Counted from the stretch's first letter, positions 17,601 through 28,800 are shown. The stretch is 64,000 bases of DNA from UBA6770 sp965660875 (GCA_965660875.1 CBFIBQ010000005.1:1-64000); one strand, 5' to 3'. The notes: a model not told the origin generated them from the sequence alone. Translations and numbers: made by a program.

Positions 17601-20600
17601 AGCCGTATCAGTAACCGTAACAGAATACAAGCCTGTTGAAGTTGGCAGTAAGATTGAATCTGTACTGTTATTGTTCCAGGAGAAGGAATACTTATTGGCA
17701 TTGTTAGCTACGGGTTGTAATTGCAGGTTGTTCCCAACACAACCACTTACCGGAGCATTTAGCGAAACTGCAGGTAGTTGATTGATGGTCACATCAACTG
17801 TATCGGTTGTTGAACACGAATTTCCATTGTCAGTAATTTTTGCCCAATACTTCCCTGTTTGATTCACAGCCAATGTTTGACGTGTTGAGTTATCTGACCA
17901 CAAGTACGAACCGTTAGCAAAAGAACCTGCGTTTAACAGGGTACCTTGTGTTCCACAAATTTGTTTATCTGCACCCAAAGTGAAACTTGGCGAAGACTTG
18001 TACTTAACGTCAATACTGTCTGTTGTAAAGCAGTTTGTTGAGCGATCGGTAACAGTTACTATATAAAAACCCGTTGCTGGGTTTGATACTGTTTGGTTTG
18101 TATCGCTGTTAGACCAGTTGAACTTGCTACCCGCATTGCCAGCATCTAAAGTTACGGGTAAGCCTGCGCATACATTTACATCTGCACCTAAATTAACTGA
18201 AGGAGGTGTTGTTATTGTGGCAACAATACTATCTGTTCCGATACAGTTATTAGCGTCAGTAACGGTAACCTTATAGGTTCCAGAAGCAGTAATATTAAGT
18301 GTTCTGCTAGTTGCGCTACCGCTCATCCAAGACCAATTGTATGTTGAACCTGGGTTTTTAGCATCAATGGTAGTGTCTCCACAAGCGGAGAAGTTGTTAC
18401 CAAGTGCAGGATCAACTTGCGTATTCAGGTTTACGGTTACTGTATCAACTGTATTACAAGAGTTAGCTCCAGGTAGGGTAACCGTGACACTATAAGAACC
18501 GGATGTACTAACGGTAATAGTTTTTGTTGTATCACTATTGCTCCAAGCATATTTGGCTCCGGGGTTTTGTGCATCCAATTGCAAGGTTGTACCACAAGTA
18601 TTTTGCGTACCTCCCATATCAAGAGTTGGAATTGAGTCAATCGTAATAGGGTAGGTAACTGAGTCTTTGCAACCTCTTGTTGATGTGGCAACTAGCTCCA
18701 CGTTGTATTTGCCAGCTTTACTATAAGTAACTGATGAGTTAGTTGTAGTTGGTTGGTTAGGCACTGCTTGAAATCTCCACAAGTAGCCAGAAATTGTTTC
18801 GCTGGCCTTTATGGTAGTTTGATTGGTAAGTGAACTTAATGTTCCTGCACAAACTCTGGCACTAGCAGTATCGAACTTGGCAATTGGTCCGGAGTATATG
18901 TTTACTGTTTTTGAACTGGTATCAGAACAACCTGCTGAAGTATTAACCTGCAACAGGACTTTGTATGAAGAACCAGTATCATATCGGTGAATTGGGTTTT
19001 GATTCACACTAGAATCACCATCCCCAAACATCCAGTTGTAATTTAAGGTATCTTGAGATTGAACAAAACTGGTATTTGTAAACACCACTTGACCTCCAGC
19101 ACATATGTTGGTATTGCTTGAGAAATTAATAGTTGGAATGGCGTTAATTGTTACAAGTTTTGAACTGGTATCAGAATAGTTATTGGTATCCTTGGCAATT
19201 AATTGTACCAAGAACTTACCCGATTTGGTGTAAATGTGATTTGGAACACTGTCTGTGCTGGTTGAGCCATCTCCAAAATTCCAGAAATAGGTTTGAGCAT
19301 TGGTAGAGTTATTGGTGAACGAAAAGCTATCTCCTTTACAAACATTAGAGTCAGACAAAGCAAACAAAGATGCCGGGGTGTTTACCGTTTCTATTGTATC
19401 AATCTTTTCGTCTATACATCCAAAATCTGAGGTAGCCTTTAGCTTTACAGCAAAGTTGTTGTTTGATGTATAAGTCTTGCTGAAAAAATTCTGCTTTGTA
19501 GAATCTGTAGTTCCATCGCCATAATTCCAAAAAAAGCTCAGACTTCCGTTACTACCATTTGGTAGGTAGGAGTTATTAGTAATATCAACTTTTTTACCAT
19601 TGAAATTATCTCGTTTTAGCGTGAATTGCACCACAGGGTCTGGTTCAATTCGAACTCTTTTGCTTATGCGTTTAAAGCAGTCGCCTTTAATCCCAGTTAA
19701 GGTTACATTATAAGTATTAGGGTTGGTGTATTTTCTTCTTATGGTATCTAGCCTTGAGCGCGAAGAGTCGTTCGGTGTGCCGTCCCCATAATTCCAAACG
19801 TATTTAGTTGCCACGGTATCTGATTGGTCAACAAATACGAGCGTATCTTTATTACAAACCGTATCTCTTAGAACAGTGAAATTAGGTTCGGGAACAGGCA
19901 ACACATAAATGTTTTGAGTATCCGTACTTACACAATTGTACTCTGAAATGGAGGTAAGTTCAGGTCTGAAACGGCCACTGGTTTGATAAATATGTTGAGT
20001 AAATGTGGTGCTGCTGTCGTTGTTGCTGTCACCAAAACCCCAATGATAAGTGTGCTTGTTTTGTGCGGTGTTTTTAATAAAGCTGGTTTTTACACCCAAG
20101 CAGAACGTATCTAGGGTAATGTTAAACGAAGAATCGGGTAGTGGGTGCATGTAAACCACCTTGGTAATACTGTCCCTACAAACGTTGGTGGTATCTGTAG
20201 GTGTAATAACCAATTTAACATTGTAAGCCGAATCAATTCCAAAGCCAGGGGTATAAGGCGCGTAATAGTTTATTGGATTTTTTTCAGTTGAGGTTGCTCC
20301 ATTATCGAATGTCCAGTTGTAAATCCAGGTTTCTTTGGTTTTTAAAATACTGGTATTATCGAACTCAGAAGAATCATAAATACAAACACTTGCTTTAGCG
20401 CTATCAAAGTTGGCATCAACAAAGGAGTAAAACCGTACGGGTTTTGAGATGGTAATGGGACAGTTTTTATCTGACGTTGCCGTAAGCAAAACATTGTTGG
20501 TGTCTGGGGCAGTATACCCGTATTTAAAAGACATAGCAGTTATAGATGTGTCGGGAGTTCCACCCATAAAATGCCATTTATAGGTTATAGTACCACTACT

Positions 20601-23600
20601 AATGGTTGTATTGTTGGTGAACCTTATGCTATCGTCAGCGCAATTATTGGTAAAGCTGTAGTCTGTCTGTGGCAAAGGATATATGATTACAGCAATGGTT
20701 GAATCACTCCTACATGGATTTGTTGTATCTGCAGGAGTAACCGTGAGTTTCACATTATAAAGCCCATCTGCTGAGTAAATGTGATTTGGGTTTTCAAGGG
20801 TGGAAGTATCGCCATCATCAAACAGCCATTGGTATGTCATTGAAGAACCATCAGACATGGTAGAAAGGTTTATAAACTTGGAAGTGGAATCTAAGCACTG
20901 ATCCGTAAGGCTATCGTTCCAACTGGCTTTAGGTAATGCATAATTTTTAACAACAACTGTGGTATCAGCTATACAGCCCTGATTACTAGTTGCCTTTAAC
21001 GTTACGTTGTAGCTTGCGGAAGATTGATTGGTGTATGTGTAGTTAAAGCTGCCTGCATGGGTAAGTGAGGTGTTACCATCCCCCATATTCCAATTGTAGG
21101 TATTTGTTCCAGGATTATCTATTGTGGAAACATTGGTAAAGCCAATTTGATCACCATTACAGTTATTACCTCCTGTAAACTGAGCCACTGGGTTAGGGTG
21201 GATGGTTATGTTGTTTGTTGCTGTAAGGCTTCTACACCCTTCGGCCACGGCATAGAACGTTGGTGTGAAAGTGCCGGGTCCACTGTGCTGTCTGTATCGG
21301 ACATTAGGTGCCAATACCGTGCGCTGAGCAGCGTTATTTGCATCTGCATTGGTGCTCCCAAAACTCCATTGATAAGTGGGGCTAACCAAAGCTGGTGAAC
21401 CTGTTGGGCTAGAATTTACTGTGGGGTTAAAGGTTACTAGGCTATCCTCACATTTATTAGCTACGGTAAACGAAACCACTGGCTTTGGCTTTATGCGCAC
21501 TTGTTTTACCGAATCAGCTTTACAACCGAACTGTGAAGTTGCATTCAATGTGATGTTATAATTTCCAGTAGCCGTATAGGATTTATTTACACTTGCCCCT
21601 TGACTATTTGATGTAGTTCCGTCACCAAAGTTCCACGAATAGGTCGTATTTGCTACTACCGAATTGGTAAGGGCTACCGCGGTATCAAAACACACAGAAT
21701 TGCTAGCCAAACTAAAAGTAGGTGTTGGTAAAGGGTGCACGGTAGCATTAGTATTGGTAATATTCATGGTGTCTTTACAACCCCTATTTGAGGTTAAAAC
21801 AAGTTTTGGAGTAAAAGTGCCTGCATTTTCATATTGAACTCCTGCAGGGTTTTGCTGTGTTCTTTTGGCAGTTTGTATGCTATTGGTTGTAGCATCACCA
21901 AAATCCCAATTATAAGATGCAGTGTTCAGTACTGAAGTCGCTGAGAAGGAAACCGCAGTATCGATACAAAAAGCAATGGGGTTCCTTGCAGGGTTAATGT
22001 TTAATGCAGCGGTCGCACTTGGCATTGGAGGAACGGTTACATTTAAGCTTGTTGAATTGATACAACCCTTGTTACTGGTTACGGTTAACGAGACTACATC
22101 AACTCTCGAGGCGGGTCCGGGAGGAGCAACTCGGCTAAATACTAAAGGCGCGGTTACACTTCCTGTTGGTGCTGCTTGGCTTGCACCGTTAATTTGCCAA
22201 GCACTGGTTAATAATGCCGAACCAAATGTATTGGCAACCGAGGAGTTATTGTTTATTGTAAACTTTTCGTTTGCACATTGCTCTGCATCGGCAGTAGTTA
22301 AACTGGCTAAAGGCTGAGGATCAATTTGTATTTGTTTTATTGCAGTATCAAGACATCCAGAGTCGGTTTCCATTATAAGTTGCACATCATAAGTACCGGC
22401 ATTGGTATAAGTAAACTGACCATCTTGAGGCGATGCGCCCAGGTTAACTGCTTGCGCACTAGTTGTAGATTCATACCGCCATTTAGAGTCTTTATAATTG
22501 CCAGTTGCGAGGTTTTGTGTTGTATTAGAATACGTTAAAGCAACATTTTGGCACTTTGGTGCGGGTAGGTTAAAGTTAATGTTGTTGGGACTAGGATTTA
22601 TCCAAACATTAAACTCATGAAAATTGAAACAGCCTGTTGTTGGGTTGGTGATTAGAACGGCATAATGATCCGTTGCCGTTATTGCATATAGATTAGAAAT
22701 CGCCCCAACTATTGGAACATCATTCTTATACCATTGGTAAGTGAAATTTGCAGCATGACTAGATTCCTTAGCATCAAGACGTAAAGGGGAGTCATTAGTG
22801 CAGACTGAGTACTTTTCTTGTAGACTGGAAACGGGCTCTGATGGACATTCACCTATTACATAGCGTTGCGTTGCGGTAGTTATGGCTGCCCGAGTAGAAT
22901 ATACCTTCTTGTTTGCAGCGTCAGATGTAGTAATTTCCGGGGAATAGGAGCTATTGTTATTTAAATCATCGACAAATATCCGGTACTTAGCAGGTGCTGA
23001 TGAAGGTGGTTTTTCATGATCAAAATAGTTTATAGTGATTTTTGGGTCAGAGATATTTGACGATGACCGCATTTTGTAGTAGGTCTTAAAACTGTTAGTA
23101 GGGGTTTGGTTTTGAATGGGGTCAAATACCCTAGAAATGGTTAGTGCCTTATTAAAGTCATTGGTCAATGAAGTCACATGAGCACCTACTCCCGCAAAAT
23201 TTAGATTGTTAGTCGGGATAACCCCTGGTACTTTATTGAAAGGGTCGGGGTATTCAACTTTGAGTTCCCCTGCATCACCTATAAGATGATTTGTTGCATT
23301 TTCACCAATGAGTTTTCCATTGTAGTAATCGCTTCCGTCCTTAAAGTACAATTGCAAAAGGTTGCTTTTGACGTCTATCTTGCCTGATTTTAAGAATAGA
23401 GAGTCTATTACCATTGCATTGGTATCTAAAGAAATATTCGCATTATTATCTATAGTCAGAGAGGGGAATCTTGGAGTAACAAGTCCTTTAATAAAGCCAC
23501 CTCTTATGTATACATGCCCAAAAATGGTATCACCATTGGTGAGTAATTTAAACATGTTATTGGTATTTGACTGCCGACCAAATACACCTTTATCTGTTAT

Positions 23601-23807
23601 TAACTTTCCACTTAATAGAAAGTACTCGTTATTGTGATTATCATCCTGAATGTATCGACCATCTTTTACGTAAATACTACCATTGGTATTTACTCTAAGG
23701 TTAACCCCTCCGTTGTATAAGTCTACTTGCTGCCCAAAAGACATTGTACCACTAATCAATATTAGAGCGGTAAAGCACAAGCGTGATATGTAATGTAGCA
23801 TGCTCAT
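14694..23807 (-). CDS. Giant PKD/Ig-like surface protein with T9SS type A C-terminal domain
   Basis: This 3037-residue protein has a signal peptide (about 1-25, ending MSFGQ; M3 is a possible start). The N-terminal region of about 320 residues is beta-rich and not recognised. About fifteen PKD-like repeats follow, for example YSWNFGDGTTSNSQG and YFWNFGDGSTSTDS. Then come about sixteen Ig-like repeats of roughly 65 residues, with a pattern like VNLGADVNVCAG, LDAGNPG, YxWSN and GxYxVTVTD. One more PKD (YDFGDLTTSALQDP) precedes a type A sorting domain (ANLYPNPSRGSF, FDMRG, LAPGMYFL). T9SS would export it and cut and anchor it through a PorU-type sortase. Paired Cys in many repeats may form disulphides. 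It is contiguous with the FN3 gene, with no intergenic base. Confidence 0.92.
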   Translation of the reverse strand: MSMLHYISRLCFTALILISGTMSFGQQVDLYNGGVNLRVNTNGSIYVKDGRYIQDDNHNNEYFLLSGKLITDKGVFGRQSNTNNMFKLLTNGDTIFGHVYIRGGFIKGLVTPRFPSLTIDNNANISLDTNAMVIDSLFLKSGKIDVKSNLLQLYFKDGSDYYNGKLIGENATNHLIGDAGELKVEYPDPFNKVPGVIPTNNLNFAGVGAHVTSLTNDFNKALTISRVFDPIQNQTPTNSFKTYYKMRSSSNISDPKITINYFDHEKPPSSAPAKYRIFVDDLNNNSSYSPEITTSDAANKKVYSTRAAITTATQRYVIGECPSEPVSSLQEKYSVCTNDSPLRLDAKESSHAANFTYQWYKNDVPIVGAISNLYAITATDHYAVLITNPTTGCFNFHEFNVWINPSPNNINFNLPAPKCQNVALTYSNTTQNLATGNYKDSKWRYESTTSAQAVNLGASPQDGQFTYTNAGTYDVQLIMETDSGCLDTAIKQIQIDPQPLASLTTADAEQCANEKFTINNNSSVANTFGSALLTSAWQINGASQAAPTGSVTAPLVFSRVAPPGPASRVDVVSLTVTSNKGCINSTSLNVTVPPMPSATAALNINPARNPIAFCIDTAVSFSATSVLNTASYNWDFGDATTNSIQTAKRTQQNPAGVQYENAGTFTPKLVLTSNRGCKDTMNITNTNATVHPLPTPTFSLASNSVCFDTAVALTNSVVANTTYSWNFGDGTTSNSQGASVNKSYTATGNYNITLNATSQFGCKADSVKQVRIKPKPVVSFTVANKCEDSLVTFNPTVNSSPTGSPALVSPTYQWSFGSTNADANNAAQRTVLAPNVRYRQHSGPGTFTPTFYAVAEGCRSLTATNNITIHPNPVAQFTGGNNCNGDQIGFTNVSTIDNPGTNTYNWNMGDGNTSLTHAGSFNYTYTNQSSASYNVTLKATSNQGCIADTTVVVKNYALPKASWNDSLTDQCLDSTSKFINLSTMSDGSSMTYQWLFDDGDTSTLENPNHIYSADGLYNVKLTVTPADTTNPCRSDSTIAVIIYPLPQTDYSFTNNCADDSIRFTNNTTISSGTITYKWHFMGGTPDTSITAMSFKYGYTAPDTNNVLLTATSDKNCPITISKPVRFYSFVDANFDSAKASVCIYDSSEFDNTSILKTKETWIYNWTFDNGATSTEKNPINYYAPYTPGFGIDSAYNVKLVITPTDTTNVCRDSITKVVYMHPLPDSSFNITLDTFCLGVKTSFIKNTAQNKHTYHWGFGDSNNDSSTTFTQHIYQTSGRFRPELTSISEYNCVSTDTQNIYVLPVPEPNFTVLRDTVCNKDTLVFVDQSDTVATKYVWNYGDGTPNDSSRSRLDTIRRKYTNPNTYNVTLTGIKGDCFKRISKRVRIEPDPVVQFTLKRDNFNGKKVDITNNSYLPNGSNGSLSFFWNYGDGTTDSTKQNFFSKTYTSNNNFAVKLKATSDFGCIDEKIDTIETVNTPASLFALSDSNVCKGDSFSFTNNSTNAQTYFWNFGDGSTSTDSVPNHIYTKSGKFLVQLIAKDTNNYSDTSSKLVTINAIPTINFSSNTNICAGGQVVFTNTSFVQSQDTLNYNWMFGDGDSSVNQNPIHRYDTGSSYKVLLQVNTSAGCSDTSSKTVNIYSGPIAKFDTASARVCAGTLSSLTNQTTIKASETISGYLWRFQAVPNQPTTTNSSVTYSKAGKYNVELVATSTRGCKDSVTYPITIDSIPTLDMGGTQNTCGTTLQLDAQNPGAKYAWSNSDTTKTITVSTSGSYSVTVTLPGANSCNTVDTVTVNLNTQVDPALGNNFSACGDTTIDAKNPGSTYNWSWMSGSATSRTLNITASGTYKVTVTDANNCIGTDSIVATITTPPSVNLGADVNVCAGLPVTLDAGNAGSKFNWSNSDTNQTVSNPATGFYIVTVTDRSTNCFTTDSIDVKYKSSPSFTLGADKQICGTQGTLLNAGSFANGSYLWSDNSTRQTLAVNQTGKYWAKITDNGNSCSTTDTVDVTINQLPAVSLNAPVSGCVGNNLQLQPVANNANKYSFSWNNNSTDSILLPTSTGLYSVTVTDTATTCVNYASSNVSVYQSPTVDLGNDTNLCNGNSILLSVGSTSYNTIWSNSTTNPALSVSQSGTYSVVATQNGCSTRDTITITQSTPPTVNLGNSSSICSNDTLSLNAGNAGSNFKWSNNDTNQVLKVTNSGFYSVTVTDTNGCTGNGNVNVQAYTAPSLNLGADDTLCQGSSKILDAKNPGASYSWNNAATSQALQVTTAGTYTVTVTDQNNCTVKDSIVVSFINPPTVNLGPNVNICSGTKDTLDAGNPGKTFSWSTGASTQTIEVTNAGTYRVTVTDGGCSASDQIVASVRPIPNVNLGADKIGCTGDSLTLTSLLNYPSGTNYSWSTSATSPSIKAAATGTYILTVTNSNSCANFDSIKVDIKSAPVINLPTNITACGDTLLDAGNTGASFAWNTNATTQTIRASQTGTYIVSVTLASCVSKDTSSVTINPLPVVNLGSDVSACINNAPTLNAGHVGKSYLWKSGSTSQTFTPSVADTIWVRVTDNVGCAGFDTVVVNFNAGVTVNLGPDMDTCHYQDIVLDAQNAGSRYIWSTGKRTQTLSVNNSGAYAVTVTDANNCSSNDAISVTLNSIPEVNLGNDRDVCDSVYLDAKNIGSTYFWSDNSTAQKLLAQNAGAYWARVTSTKGCIGRDTVTLGIKPTPVLNLGPDTSICSGSTLTLNANNTGNTVLWSNNSAAQTINVATTGKFWVKATNSVGCSKTDTIDISLGASPTVDLGADTGFCINQQLPLDAGNPGGSYIWGGPDNFTDSVKVTSVSAAGKYYVQVTTTGGCIGSDTINFTPKTDTVYAYFLATSRVEIGDTVQFVDLSYPDIKTWSYDFGDLTTSALQDPEKIYLLEDTFKVTLTVSNGSCQDSRSKDIVVNKRTKNNIILPFSDEDRIETTQFVKANLYPNPSRGSFRLMLELSQEDNVAIHFFDMRGVVHHKEIIEGVDAYVNDFHFNNLAPGMYFLQATLGRERKLFRVVITR

Positions 23808-25841
23808 TTATTTATCTGATGGAATTTCAACTTTTTTTACTTCGGAGCGAATAATGTCGCCAGCTTTAGAGTACACTCTTAACTGATATTCGTAAGTTGC
23901 TCCTTTCTTAAATGCTTTATCCTTATATGAACTTCCTGCTAATAGTCCAGTATATGGCTCAAATCGTTTGTCTGATGCCATTTTTCGGTACAGCACAAAG
24001 CCTTGTATTTGATCTGAAGGGTCTGCACTCCACTTCAAGTTTACTATTTTACCCTTTCGTTTTTTTCGAGTTTTAAAGCTTCTTAGGTTTACCTCCAGCC
24101 CTTTGGCAGTTCCAGAAGTAAGCACCCTAAACTCATTACTTAATTCTGATGCATTACCAGAGCTATCCAATGCCTCTAATTGATAAGCATAGTTGGTCCC
24201 AGGATCGAAGAATTTATCTTCAAAAACAGCACTATTAATTCTTAAAAGCCTTCCATTCAGCTGCTCTGCAGCAGAGGCCGAGTCGGTTATTATTTTACGG
24301 TATATGTTGTACCCGCGCAGGTCCTCATCCTTATTTGGCTCCCATTCCACAATAACCTTTTTATCCTTTTCTTCTACCATCTTGATAAAAGGCTGAACCG
24401 GCGGGACATGATCGGGTAGGGTAGCTACACTGTATTCTGATTTAAGACTGTAATTCCAAGAGGTATCAACTGCAGAGACTACATAATGAAAGGTGTTCTT
24501 AACGTTTTTGGACATTCTTTCTGTATAATTGGTTGCTTTTATTGGTTTTGGATTAACTAAGGTATATTCTTCTTCGTTGTTATTTCCATTATCAATTACT
24601 TTAAAAATCACATAACCCATTAAATCGTCTGCCTTGCTAGGCTTCCAAGTTAAGTTTACCATTCCAGTATCGGTAGTTGTTTTTAGTCCAGTTGGAGGTG
24701 ATGGTGGAATAATATCTCTAGCTTGTACCATTACTGGACTGGATAAAATTTCATTTCCTGCCGCATCAAAAGTTCCAACCTTGTATAGGTAGGTTCCAAA
24801 ATCAGGAAGCTGGTCTTGATATGAATTCGTTTCTCGATCCAATGGAACATCATTCATTTTAGTGATATTGGTATCATCCGGATTGGTATATCTATAAATG
24901 TTAACTCCAACTCGGTCTGGATCAACAACCATGGTCCAGGAAATTGTAGCCTTGAGTGTGTCTATTTTAGAGTCTAAGTTGAAAGCCTCTTGAGGTGGGT
25001 CAAAATCAATAATCTCGGCATTGATTGGGCCAGAACTTGAACTTTGTTCTGCAAAGTAATCTACTGCATAAAACTCATAGGTGTAAGCCTCTTCCTTTTC
25101 AATTGTTCGGTCTAGAAAAATAGGGTCTGGCCAAGGTAGCAGTTTTCCTTTATCATCAATGTCTTGTTGAATAGGTAATGGCTCTTTTCCAGTTAAAGTA
25201 TCGACAAATGCAGCAGCATCAGTTCGGGTCACTACAATTCCATAGTAGCGCAAAGGCTCTTTCTTAAAGTTGAAGTTGACCTTTCGTTTTTTACGTTCAA
25301 TAACAATATCTTGAGGAGGAGCCAGTGGGGTAAAGTTTTTTGAGGTAATACTTGTTTGGTCCATTTCAATCTCAGTCCCATTTTCTATTGCTGTAACACG
25401 GTAGGTGTAATTTACTCCTTTTTCTACCGTTTTATCCTCAAATCCAAGACCTATGGCAAATGCAAATTCATTGGAAGCAATAACACTCTTTACGACCACC
25501 AGTTTGAGTATACTTTCCCGAAAATCTTGGTACGAAACTTTTGTAAAAAAGTCGATATATGAATTCAATGCTGGTTCGCTCTCTGTCGCGGTTTTAACTG
25601 CTTCATTATCCCATTGGAGTGGGGCAGTGTTTAGTTTTTTCCAGTCTTCAGAGTCAGTTTTTCTATACAAATTAAACCCTTCTTGATAATAGACATCTTC
25701 ACAAATCCACTTTAACAAAACGCTACCACTTTTCGAGTTTTTTACCAAAAGGTTATTTGCTTTTTTATCCTCTTGAGCCAACAGATTATTTGCTCCAATA
25801 ATCAGCGCGACAAAAAATATTATGTGGTTAAAAATTCGCAT
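23808..25841 (-). CDS. Secreted multi-fibronectin type III protein
   Basis: The 677-residue protein has a signal peptide (1-22, ending NNLLAQ). About six FN3-like domains follow, at roughly 30-170, 175-280, 285-380, 385-480, 485-585 and 595-675. They show typical strands such as VNLTWKPSKADDLMGYVIF, VEWEPNKDEDLRGYNIYRK and VNLKWSADPSDQIQGFVLYR. No sorting domain is seen at the C-terminus, which ends after the last FN3 strand, so T9SS export by a known signal is not supported. It may stay periplasmic or be part of the same surface complex. It lies 2 bases after the TANFOR-type gene and directly before the 3037-residue gene. Confidence 0.88.
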   Translation of the reverse strand: MRIFNHIIFFVALIIGANNLLAQEDKKANNLLVKNSKSGSVLLKWICEDVYYQEGFNLYRKTDSEDWKKLNTAPLQWDNEAVKTATESEPALNSYIDFFTKVSYQDFRESILKLVVVKSVIASNEFAFAIGLGFEDKTVEKGVNYTYRVTAIENGTEIEMDQTSITSKNFTPLAPPQDIVIERKKRKVNFNFKKEPLRYYGIVVTRTDAAAFVDTLTGKEPLPIQQDIDDKGKLLPWPDPIFLDRTIEKEEAYTYEFYAVDYFAEQSSSSGPINAEIIDFDPPQEAFNLDSKIDTLKATISWTMVVDPDRVGVNIYRYTNPDDTNITKMNDVPLDRETNSYQDQLPDFGTYLYKVGTFDAAGNEILSSPVMVQARDIIPPSPPTGLKTTTDTGMVNLTWKPSKADDLMGYVIFKVIDNGNNNEEEYTLVNPKPIKATNYTERMSKNVKNTFHYVVSAVDTSWNYSLKSEYSVATLPDHVPPVQPFIKMVEEKDKKVIVEWEPNKDEDLRGYNIYRKIITDSASAAEQLNGRLLRINSAVFEDKFFDPGTNYAYQLEALDSSGNASELSNEFRVLTSGTAKGLEVNLRSFKTRKKRKGKIVNLKWSADPSDQIQGFVLYRKMASDKRFEPYTGLLAGSSYKDKAFKKGATYEYQLRVYSKAGDIIRSEVKKVEIPSDK

Positions 25842-25843
25842 AT

Positions 25844-28800
25844 CTATATTCCCTGATTAAAACCAACACTGAAGCTTTCAGAGCAACCTAAAATTGACAC
25901 CGTTCCATTCAAATCACCCGATATTCTTTTGTTGTCAAAATCTGCTTTCAGTTTTCCGTACAACCTAACGGATGCAATATTCCAATCATCTAAGAAAGTT
26001 TCAATATCTACACTTCCTCTAAAGTCGGCACCAACCATAGCATAGTTAAACTTAAAAGAAGGGCTATAGGTGAATTTTGCCTCAGCAAAAATCTCCATAC
26101 TTACACTGCAGCAGATATCAGCAACACCGATTCCAACACAACCGCGCTGTCTGAACCCACCAAAAACACCAACCTCTAAGGTTTTCTTGTCCATAAACAA
26201 GAATCCACCTCCACCATACCCAGTACAGGTAGGATATACTTCAATGCGTTTTTGGCGTGTACCTACTTTTATACTCCAATCGTCTTTCTTTTGCTCCAAG
26301 ACCATCGCACCATTTATGCAGAAAGGCTTAGAACTACTCACGGCACCACTTACTAGGAGGTATTCTTTACCACTATCGTAGTGCATTTTTACTTTTCCTT
26401 TTATACCTGCTGGTCCAGAGGAAACTTTAGATGTTAAGTACTTCGGTCCTTTTTGACTTGGACCTTTTTTCATGAGTTCAGGGTCTTTAGCTCCACCTGT
26501 TCCTCCGGGCATTACTTTTGCGGTAAGCGAACCCGTTACATTTAGTTTTTTGGCACCAGTTTCAATTTTTAAATCATCACTTCCTTTTTTGTATTCTGCA
26601 GTAATCTCTTTTTTACTATTTGCGGCGACCGATATTTCACCTATTGTGCTGTTTTTGGCAATTACTTTCACGGTTTTACTTCTACCAGCCTCGACAGCCA
26701 GCTCATTTCCGTCATATGTACCTTTTAAGCCATATTGACCGCTCTTGGCTTTGTAGAATGCTACCTCATATTTAGTTCCTTGTTTGTAGGCCAGTAAATC
26801 CTTACCACCAGCACTTACCGTATGCGTACCGTCCGATAGACTTAAGCTTTTATTGGAGTATGCCACGGTAGCACTGTACTTTCCGTCTTTTAATGCCAAA
26901 TCTGCGGACTTAGTTATAGAGACACTTCTAGTGCCTTTGCTTGCTTTTAGTAAGTTGTTCCCACCACCTAGGTCAATCTTTATATCACCATCAGTATACG
27001 AGGCTTCTCCTTTGTCAACAGTCATATTGTGTTTGGCAACTTTAAGTGCAAGCATTTTATCGCCATTGACTGTTACTTTATTTTTACCATAACTTACCGA
27101 GGCCTTGCCGCTGCTAACAAAACTTGCTGTATTAGTCCCATCACTAGCGCTAATGGACTTTACTCCATTTTTGTTTTCCAGGGCGACTGAATTGTTCCCT
27201 GTTTTGAGTTCCATTTTTGTTGGGCTTAGCGCAAACGAGTTTTTTCCGTCACTAAAGTTTAAGTCTTTTGATTTACTAAACGACGCGGTGTAAGTGTCGT
27301 ACTTCAAGTCGACACCTTCTGTATTGATTTTTACAAATTTGCTTGTTCCGTCCTCATATGAGGCACTTTTATCTGCATTCAGCTTGATTGTCTTTCCACT
27401 AGCTTTAAGAGACAGCCCCGCAGTGCTGGCGGCGAATGAATTGGTTCCATCAGAAAAACTAAGAGATTTGTTTGTGCCAAATTCTGCGGTATAGCTATTG
27501 TATTTAACCTTTACGTTGTCTTCAGTAAGCGTGAAGTTTTTTGAAGTTCCTTCCTTGAATTCAAAGCTTTTATCCGATTTAATGGCTAAAGACCTTTTCG
27601 CATCGTTTAGTTTCACTTCGCTAGCATTAAACGTCATGCCATAGGTTCCGTCGCTGTAAGTAAATTCTTTTTTAGACGCATTGATAGCCATATTGTAAGC
27701 ATCATACTTTACGGTCAGTCCAGTTGACGCTATTTCTACAGACTTTGTAGAACCGTCTTTAAGTGTCACTGTTTTATCGCTCTCAATTTCTACGCTTTTT
27801 GAACCGGTCGAAAGCTTATAGCTTCCTCCAGTGGTTTTTTCCGCTGTGTATGTCACTCCAGAGCTTACAAATGATAATTTACCCGCATCGGAACTGGTTA
27901 GTGATACGGTAACCGAATTGCCCCCTTTTTCAACTTTAAGCGATCGTATGGAAGAAGTTGAGGATATGGTACAATTGTATCCACCTTGTGTAAAAGTATA
28001 AGTGCCGATGTTATTTACTAAGCCCATGGCTACAGATGTACCTGACTTTTTGAGGTCATAAGAAGAGCCAAAGTTTAAGTGATAGTTTACATTGCCAATA
28101 TTAAGGTCAAACTCTTTTTTGCTATCAATACTTACATCAAAACCGTTGTCGGCATATTTAAATGAGCCACTTTTTGCTACAACATCGGCATCAATTTCAA
28201 TGCTTTTACCCGACTGACTGTATTCTATTTTTCCCTTTCCTGCACGATCTGCATCTACCGATAGCTCAACGCCATTGAATGAAACCGCTACATCTGCCTC
28301 ATTGGACTTCACATTTGCTTTGAGACTATCGGACCCGGCTTTCATTTTAAAGCTCCCAGTGGCGTCACTTTGATTTGCTGCTAAGTACAATGCATTTGAG
28401 CCATCTGTAATACTGAATGAGCCTGATTTTTTAGCAACGTCACCATCAATTTCTAATGCTTTGCTTCCAGTAGAAATCTTTAACGTTCCTTTTCCATTTT
28501 TGTCGCCAGTAATGTAGAACTTATTACTTGAGATGTCAGAGTAAAACGAAACCGCTGAGCTGGATAGGGAAGTGAATATACTATCCGAGCTGAGTTTAAA
28601 TCCTAATTGGCCAGTTCCTGCAGATTTATTCGCTTTAGCGTAAACCGCATTGGTTGAGTTTTTAGCAACTACAGAGTACGTGCCACCATTTGAACCGATA
28701 CTGAAAGCATTCGAACCTTTCGATATTTTTAAGTTACCATTTCCTTTTTTATCGGCATCAATTAGAAAGTATGTTCCGGATTGAGCAGCCTCAACTTTCA

